A stretch of DNA of 10,593 nt from Fluviibacter sp964387485 (GTDB lineage Bacteria > Pseudomonadota > Gammaproteobacteria > Burkholderiales > Rhodocyclaceae), in contig CAYLWV010000060.1 of NCBI GenBank assembly GCA_964387485.1, forward strand, positions 1 to 10,593, written 5' to 3'. The translations under genes were made by a program, and so were the position numbers. This document shows, in pieces, positions 7,171 through 10,593 of this stretch; position 1 is the first letter of the stretch, and every line of letters begins with the position of its first letter. The notes under the pieces are model-generated. The model did not search any database. It saw only the letters and a list, made by a program, of their open reading frames with translations, and was not told where the DNA came from.

Positions 7171-8115
7171 ATGTCTGACGCTACCGATAACCAACCTCGC
7201 CGCTCCTGGCGCGAACGTCTTTTCGCCGGTCTCTCCAAGACCCGGCAGTCCATTGGCGGCTCTGTGCGCAGTCTGTTTGCCCGAGGCAAGGTTGATGACG
7301 AACTGCTGGAAGCGCTGGAAACACTGCTGCTTTCTGCTGACGTGGGCGTCGAAGCCACGGTCACGCTGCTGGAAGACCTGCGCCAGCGCGCCCGTCGTCA
7401 TAATCTGCAAACCCCCGAGGCCATTCAGGCGGCGATGGTGGACAGTCTGGCCGACCTGCTGCAACCGTTGGAAGCCCCACTCCAGATCACGCCACCCCCT
7501 GGCACCCCCTTTGTCATCATGGTTGCCGGCATCAATGGCGCGGGCAAAACCACCACGCTGGGCAAACTGGCCCATCATTTCCAGGCTGCTGGCCATTCCG
7601 TGCTGCTCGCTGCGGGTGACACCTTCCGTGCTGCCGCCCGCGAACAGCTTCAGGCCTGGGGTGAACGCAATAACGTCACCGTCATCGCCCAGGAAGGCGG
7701 TGACCCATCAGCCGTGATTTTCGATGCGGTTCAGGCCGCCAAGGCCCGAGGCATTGGTATTGTGCTGGCCGATACGGCCGGCCGCCTACCCACCCAGATG
7801 CATCTGATGGACGAAATCGCCAAGATCCGTCGCGTCATCAGCAAAGCCGAAGTAACGGCACCGCATGAAGTGCTGCTGGTACTGGACGGCACCATCGGGC
7901 AAAACGCCATCGGCCAGGTCAAGGCCTTTGATAAGGCCATTGGCGTTACGGGGCTGGTCATCACCAAGCTCGATGGCTCAGCCAAAGGCGGGGTCATTGC
8001 CGCGATTGCCAAACAATGCCCCAAACCGGTCCGTTACGTCGGCGTCGGCGAACAGGTGGAAGATCTGCAGCCCTTTACAGCACGCGCCTTTGCCGAAGCT
8101 CTGCTCGGCCAGTAA
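7171..8115 (+). CDS. ftsY: Signal recognition particle receptor FtsY
   Basis: FtsY is the membrane-associated GTPase that receives the SRP-ribosome-nascent chain complex and delivers it to the Sec translocon. The 314-aa protein has a short basic N-terminus (RRSWRERLFAGLSKTR) that can bind lipid as an amphipathic helix. It lacks the long acidic A domain of E. coli FtsY, as in many shorter homologues. The four-helix N domain spans about residues 30-105. The G domain carries the P-loop GINGAGKTTT (120-129), GDTFRAAAREQL (149-160), DTAGR (201-205), LVLDGTIGQNA (236-246) and TKLDGSAKGG (265-274), and it ends GVGEQVEDLQPF. The Gly-Thr-Ile in the DGTIGQ segment differs slightly from the common DA(S/T)TGQ. 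The ChaA-like gene starts three bases after the TAA stop, so the two are likely cotranscribed. FtsE and FtsX, often encoded next, are absent here. Confidence 0.97.
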   Translation: MSDATDNQPRRSWRERLFAGLSKTRQSIGGSVRSLFARGKVDDELLEALETLLLSADVGVEATVTLLEDLRQRARRHNLQTPEAIQAAMVDSLADLLQPLEAPLQITPPPGTPFVIMVAGINGAGKTTTLGKLAHHFQAAGHSVLLAAGDTFRAAAREQLQAWGERNNVTVIAQEGGDPSAVIFDAVQAAKARGIGIVLADTAGRLPTQMHLMDEIAKIRRVISKAEVTAPHEVLLVLDGTIGQNAIGQVKAFDKAIGVTGLVITKLDGSAKGGVIAAIAKQCPKPVRYVGVGEQVEDLQPFTARAFAEALLGQ

Positions 8116-8118
8116 GCC

Positions 8119-9231
8119 ATGAAACAGCTGCGGGCCGAATGGCCATTCCTGCTGTGCCTCACCACAGCCGCCGCCATTTTCTTTGCACCACTCCCCATTA
8201 ACCACTTGCCCTATCAGGGCTGGCTGGCCGGCGGCCTGTTCCTCATTACGCTATCAGCTATCTTCCGAGTCACCCATCACGCCGATGAACTGGCGGAAAT
8301 GCTAGGCGAGCCCTACGGCACCCTCATTCTGACCATGTCGGCCACCATCATTGAAGTCGCCATTATGATCACGGTGCTCGGGCATAGTGATAGCAACCCG
8401 ACTTTTGTCCGCGACACGATTGCTGCCACAGTCATGATCACAGTCGGTCTGATGCTGGGCATGGCCATGTTCATTGGCGCCTTCGTCCACCGACAGCAGA
8501 CGGTGAATACGGAAGGTGCGCTGACCTATTTGGGCCTCATCGTCCCGCTGGCCATTCTGGCGCTGGTCCTCCCTAATTTCACCAGCAGCACGATTGGCCC
8601 GACCCTGGCCCTGGCCCAGGAGATCTTTATTGCCATCGTCTCGATCGCCCTGTACGCCATCTTTCTGTTTATCCAGACCCGGCGGCATCGTCAGATGTTC
8701 AAGGACCGCTCGGCACCGGAACCACTCACCTTTGACCCGACCAGCCCACAGCGCAGCCGGCAACGCCAGCACACCCGCCAGGAGCTGATGGTCAGCATTG
8801 GCTGGCTGATCGGCAATCTGATTCTGGTCGTGTTTCTGGCCGAAGAACTGGCCGTGCTCATTGATGACCAGCTGGAAGCCAAGCACCTACCGGATGCCCT
8901 GGGCGGCCTGTTTGTCGCCATGCTGGTGCTGGCCCCCGAATGCCTGGCCTCAGCGAATGCCGCCCTGCACAACCGGCTGCAACGCTCCGTCAACATTGCG
9001 CTGGGCAGTGGCCTGGCCACCCTCTCCTTGAGCGTACCCGCCATTCTGCTGGCCGCCACCTACATGGGCCACACGCTGACGCTTGGCCTACCGAATAACG
9101 AAATGGTCATGCTGCTGGCCACGCTTTGGGTTGCCAACATCGCCCTGGCGACCGAGCGGACAAACTTAATGCAAGGCACTGTTTTACTGGTGCTTTTTCT
9201 GACGTTTGGCTTCCTGATCGTCGTCCCCTAA
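8119..9231 (+). CDS. chaA: ChaA-like Ca2+(Na+)/H+ antiporter, CaCA superfamily
   Basis: A 370-aa inner-membrane protein with about ten or eleven hydrophobic segments, matching ChaA of E. coli (366 aa) in length and in the order of its motifs. The first alpha-repeat is HADELAEMLGEPYGTLILT with E79 further along that helix (residues 54-82). The second is LGGLFVAMLVLAPECLASANAA (261-282). These acidic, inversely oriented repeats form the ion-binding site in CaCA exchangers. A hydrophilic, basic loop of about 35 residues (188-222) separates the halves, as in ChaA. RDTIAATVMI and VNIALGSGLATLSLSVP are further ChaA-like segments. The second repeat reads P-E-C where I recall P-E-G in ChaA. Expected role: export of Ca2+ or Na+/K+ in exchange for protons at alkaline pH; the ion is not determined by sequence. 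It starts three bases after ftsY with no clear Shine-Dalgarno sequence, implying coupling, and precedes rpoH. Confidence 0.9.
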   Translation: MKQLRAEWPFLLCLTTAAAIFFAPLPINHLPYQGWLAGGLFLITLSAIFRVTHHADELAEMLGEPYGTLILTMSATIIEVAIMITVLGHSDSNPTFVRDTIAATVMITVGLMLGMAMFIGAFVHRQQTVNTEGALTYLGLIVPLAILALVLPNFTSSTIGPTLALAQEIFIAIVSIALYAIFLFIQTRRHRQMFKDRSAPEPLTFDPTSPQRSRQRQHTRQELMVSIGWLIGNLILVVFLAEELAVLIDDQLEAKHLPDALGGLFVAMLVLAPECLASANAALHNRLQRSVNIALGSGLATLSLSVPAILLAATYMGHTLTLGLPNNEMVMLLATLWVANIALATERTNLMQGTVLLVLFLTFGFLIVVP

Positions 9232-9244
9232 AAAATAATTGAGA

Positions 9245-9254
9245 TTCCCGGGAA
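9245..9254. repeat. Ten-base perfect palindrome ahead of rpoH
   Basis: TTCCCGGGAA is a perfect palindrome with no spacer, overlapping the first four bases (GGAA) of the sigma-E-like -35 box. Having no loop, it cannot fold as a terminator for the antiporter gene. It may be chance or a small protein-binding site. Confidence 0.35.
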
Positions 9255-9279
9255 CTTTTGACGTTTTTAGCACTCTATT
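9251..9279 (+). promoter_or_regulatory. Putative sigma-E (RpoE-type) promoter of rpoH
   Basis: GGAACTT at 9251-9257 is a perfect match to the -35 box of sigma-E. Sixteen bases later TCTATT (9274-9279) resembles the sigma-E -10 (TCTGA/TCTAA). Transcription would start near 9286, giving a leader of about 35 bases that includes the rpoH ribosome-binding site. E. coli rpoH also has a sigma-E promoter (P3), so the arrangement is plausible. The region also has a weaker sigma-70 candidate, TTGCTT (9278-9283), 16 bases, GATAAT (9300-9305), but that would place the start on the ribosome-binding site. Sequence match only. Confidence 0.55.
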
Positions 9280-9293
9280 GCTTTGAGTGCCAA
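9267..9293. promoter_or_regulatory. CIRCE operator (HrcA-binding site) upstream of rpoH
   Basis: The inverted repeat TTAGCACTC-N9-GAGTGCCAA matches the CIRCE consensus TTAGCACTC-N9-GAGTGCTAA at 17 of 18 arm positions with the exact nine-base spacer. The symmetry extends outward to 12-base arms (9264-9275 and 9285-9296) with a single mismatch. CIRCE is bound by the heat-shock repressor HrcA and is normally found before groESL, dnaK or hrcA. Here it lies 27 bases before the rpoH ATG and covers the -10 and expected start of the sigma-E-like promoter, an ideal repressor position. hrcA itself is not in the window. Confidence 0.88.
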
Positions 9294-9320
9294 AAAAACG
9301 ATAATAGCGAAAGGGAATCC

Positions 9321-10205
9321 ATGACAACGACTGCAATGACTATTGCCAATCCCAAAATGAATGCGCTGACCGCGATGCCATCGCCGGTCGGCAATCTGGA
9401 CGCCTACATCCGTGCGGTCCAGCAATATCCCATGCTCACCGAGCAGGAAGAGCAAACGTTTGCCCGCCGCCTGCGCGACCAGGACGACCTGGACGCCGCC
9501 CGCCAGCTGATCCTGTCGCACCTGCGCCTGGTCGTGTCCACGGCCCGTCAGTACCTGGGCTATGGTCTGCCGCATGCTGATCTGATTCAGGAAGGCAACG
9601 TCGGGCTGATGAAGGCCGTCAAACGCTTCGATCCAGAGCGCGGTGTGCGTCTGGTGTCCTTTGCCATGCACTGGATCAAGGCTGAAATTCATGAATACGT
9701 GCTGAAAAACTGGCGCCTGGTCAAAGTGGCGACCACCAAGGCCCAGCGTAAACTATTCTTCAACCTGCGCAGTATGAAAGGCAACGCCAGCCATCTGGAT
9801 CAGGCGACGACGGAAGCTATCGCCACACAGCTGAACGTGTCGGAAGCCGATGTACGTGAAATGAACATGCGCCTCTCTGGCCATGACATCGCGCTGGATC
9901 CCGGACCGGACGTCTCGGATGAAGACAACTTCGCACCGATCGACTATCTGGCCGATGACACCATGGAGCCGACGGCCGTGCTGGAAGCCCGCGACCGTGA
10001 CCGCCTACAGTCTGACGGCCTGCAACAGGCACTGGCCCAACTGGATGACCGCAGCCGCCACATTGTCTCGGCGCGCTGGTTGGCCGATGACAGCGGTGCT
10101 ACGCTGCAGGAACTGGCCGATGAGTATGGCGTTTCGGCAGAACGGATCCGCCAGATTGAGGCCAAAGCCCTGAAGTCGCTGCGCACACACCTAGTCGCAG
10201 CCTAA
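9321..10205 (+). CDS. rpoH: RNA polymerase heat-shock sigma factor sigma-32
   Basis: RpoH directs RNA polymerase to heat-shock promoters. The 294-aa protein matches E. coli sigma-32 (284 aa) along its length: region 1.2 SPVGNLDAYIRAVQQYPMLT, region 2.1 LDAARQLILSHLRLVVSTAR (57-76), region 2.2-2.4 YGLPHADLIQEGNVGLMKAV (81-100) through SFAMHWIKAEIHEYVLKNWR (113-132), the exact RpoH box QRKLFFNLR (142-150), which distinguishes sigma-32 from other sigma-70 proteins, and region 4.2 TLQELADEYGVSAERIRQIE near the C-terminus. The ATG at 9321 is chosen because AAGGGA lies just upstream (9311-9316) and the family start fits. The ATG at 9258 would put the CIRCE element inside the gene and adds a Cys-rich, non-homologous leader. 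It is preceded by a CIRCE operator and a sigma-E-like promoter, and followed by a strong terminator. Confidence 0.97.
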   Translation: MTTTAMTIANPKMNALTAMPSPVGNLDAYIRAVQQYPMLTEQEEQTFARRLRDQDDLDAARQLILSHLRLVVSTARQYLGYGLPHADLIQEGNVGLMKAVKRFDPERGVRLVSFAMHWIKAEIHEYVLKNWRLVKVATTKAQRKLFFNLRSMKGNASHLDQATTEAIATQLNVSEADVREMNMRLSGHDIALDPGPDVSDEDNFAPIDYLADDTMEPTAVLEARDRDRLQSDGLQQALAQLDDRSRHIVSARWLADDSGATLQELADEYGVSAERIRQIEAKALKSLRTHLVAA

Positions 10206-10251
10206 GTCCCGGACCGGATGGGCGGCCCTGCCGAAAAACGCAGGAAAGCCG

Positions 10252-10257
10252 TATAAT
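10252..10257 (+). promoter_or_regulatory. Perfect TATAAT box just upstream of a terminator hairpin
   Basis: TATAAT in GCCGTATAATTC is an exact sigma-70 -10 sequence. The -35 region 17-18 bases upstream (CTGCCG or TGCCGA) is poor. Transcription would begin near 10264, only about six bases before the terminator stem, so it would yield a very short RNA or a leader subject to attenuation for the downstream YebC-family gene. It may be chance. Confidence 0.35.
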
Positions 10258-10269
10258 TCAACGTAGTAC

Positions 10270-10307
10270 GAAGCGCCCGCCCGTTGCGGGCGCTTCCCTA
10301 TTTTTTT
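10270..10307 (+). terminator. Strong intrinsic terminator after rpoH
   Basis: A perfect 11-base stem GAAGCGCCCGC (10270-10280) and GCGGGCGCTTC (10286-10296) with a five-base loop CCGTT is followed by CCTA and seven T residues (10301-10307). It lies 65 bases after the rpoH stop and 35 bases before the YebC-family start, so it should end the ftsY-chaA-rpoH unit. Confidence 0.93.
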
Positions 10308-10342
10308 GTCAGAGTTCTCGACACCCGTATTCAGGAAATCGC

Positions 10343-10593
10343 ATGGCCGGTCATAGCAAGTGGGCAAATATCCAACACCGTAAAGGTCGCCAGGATGAAA
10401 AACGTGGACGTGTTTTTTCGCGTCTGGCCAAAGAAATCACGGTTGCCGCCAAAATGGGCGGTGGTGACATCAATTTTAATCCGCGTCTCCGCATGGCGAT
10501 TGATCGTGCCAAGGCCGTTAACATGCCGGCCGACAACATTGATCGCGCCATCAAAAAAGGCACCGGCGAGCTGGAAGGCGTTGAATACGTTGA
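10343..10593 (+). CDS. YebC/TACO1-family protein, N-terminal fragment
   Basis: The first 83 codons are present; the gene runs off the right edge. It begins MAGHSKWANIQHRKGRQDEK, the hallmark start of the YebC (TACO1/PmpR) family, and continues with EITVAAKMGGGD, NPRLRMAIDRAKAVNMPADNI and GTGELEGVEYV. The QHRKGRQDEKRG form and the MPADNI segment are typical of betaproteobacterial members as I recall them. Family members of about 240 aa were long annotated as transcriptional regulators. More recent work describes YebC-type proteins as translation factors that relieve ribosome stalling at proline stretches, so the function of this copy is not settled by sequence alone. It often sits upstream of ruvC, which would lie beyond the window. 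AGGAAA at 10333-10338 is the ribosome-binding site, a few bases before the ATG at 10343. Confidence 0.95.
   Translation, partial: MAGHSKWANIQHRKGRQDEKRGRVFSRLAKEITVAAKMGGGDINFNPRLRMAIDRAKAVNMPADNIDRAIKKGTGELEGVEYV

Noticed and set aside
8302..8886. 194-aa minus-strand frame opposite the antiporter gene
   Set aside because: It has no recognisable motif and is rich in Asp, Gln and Asn, the expected shadow of a membrane-protein gene; the plus-strand gene is certain.
9258..9320. Longer rpoH reading frame starting at 9258
   Set aside because: The added residues are not RpoH-like, the start lacks a ribosome-binding site, and the frame would run through the CIRCE element and the expected transcription start. 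The ATG at 9321 has AAGGGA upstream and fits the family.
10306..10333. TTGTCA-16-TATTCA as a promoter for the YebC-family gene
   Set aside because: The -10 half matches poorly and transcription would start within a few bases of the ATG, losing the ribosome-binding site.
1..10593. Neisserial DNA uptake sequences, CRISPR, IS elements, tRNA genes
   Set aside because: I looked for GCCGTCTGAA-like words, regularly spaced repeats, transposase frames with terminal repeats and tRNA cloverleaf patterns and found none.

Overview
The window is a chromosomal, gene-dense, moderately GC-rich stretch that looks like housekeeping sequence from a proteobacterium. It is most likely a betaproteobacterium, possibly of the Neisseriales. 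The reasons are the YebC N-terminus, the TPR protein-lolB-ispE order divergent from mutM, the rsmD-coaD-ferredoxin run, the paired M16 peptidases next to ftsY, and a sigma-32 gene with an HrcA-type operator. I see no mobile elements, tRNA, rRNA or CRISPR. The taxonomic call is inferred from gene order and remembered family sequences, not from a search.

Layout. On the minus strand, positions 1-2544 hold a TPR-repeat exported protein, then lolB (outer-membrane lipoprotein receptor), then the first codons of ispE. mutM (formamidopyrimidine-DNA glycosylase) runs divergently from 2607 to 3443. A 100-N assembly gap follows (3472-3571). From 7116 down to 3601, all on the minus strand, come an active M16 zinc peptidase (truncated by a second 100-N gap at 6352-6451), its inactive M16 partner, rsmD, coaD and an Allochromatium-type 2[4Fe-4S] ferredoxin. 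Spacings of 1 to 75 bases suggest one transcription unit. Divergent from it on the plus strand are ftsY, a ChaA-like Ca2+/H+ antiporter that starts 3 bases after ftsY, rpoH with its own regulated leader, a strong intrinsic terminator, and the 5' part of a YebC-family gene.

How the genes fit together. Several serve the cell envelope and protein export: LolB, FtsY, the secreted M16 pair and the TPR protein. Others cover DNA repair (mutM), ribosome modification (rsmD), CoA synthesis (coaD), isoprenoids (ispE) and heat shock (rpoH).

The most notable signal is in the 89 bases before rpoH. A near-perfect CIRCE operator (17 of 18 arm positions, exact 9-base spacer) lies over the -10 and start region of a promoter whose -35 (GGAACTT) is a perfect sigma-E box. 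Read literally, rpoH would be driven by envelope stress and repressed by HrcA, linking three heat-shock regulators. The second point is that the antiporter gene occupies the place where many proteobacteria carry ftsE-ftsX between ftsY and rpoH. No entirely new multi-gene system is visible.
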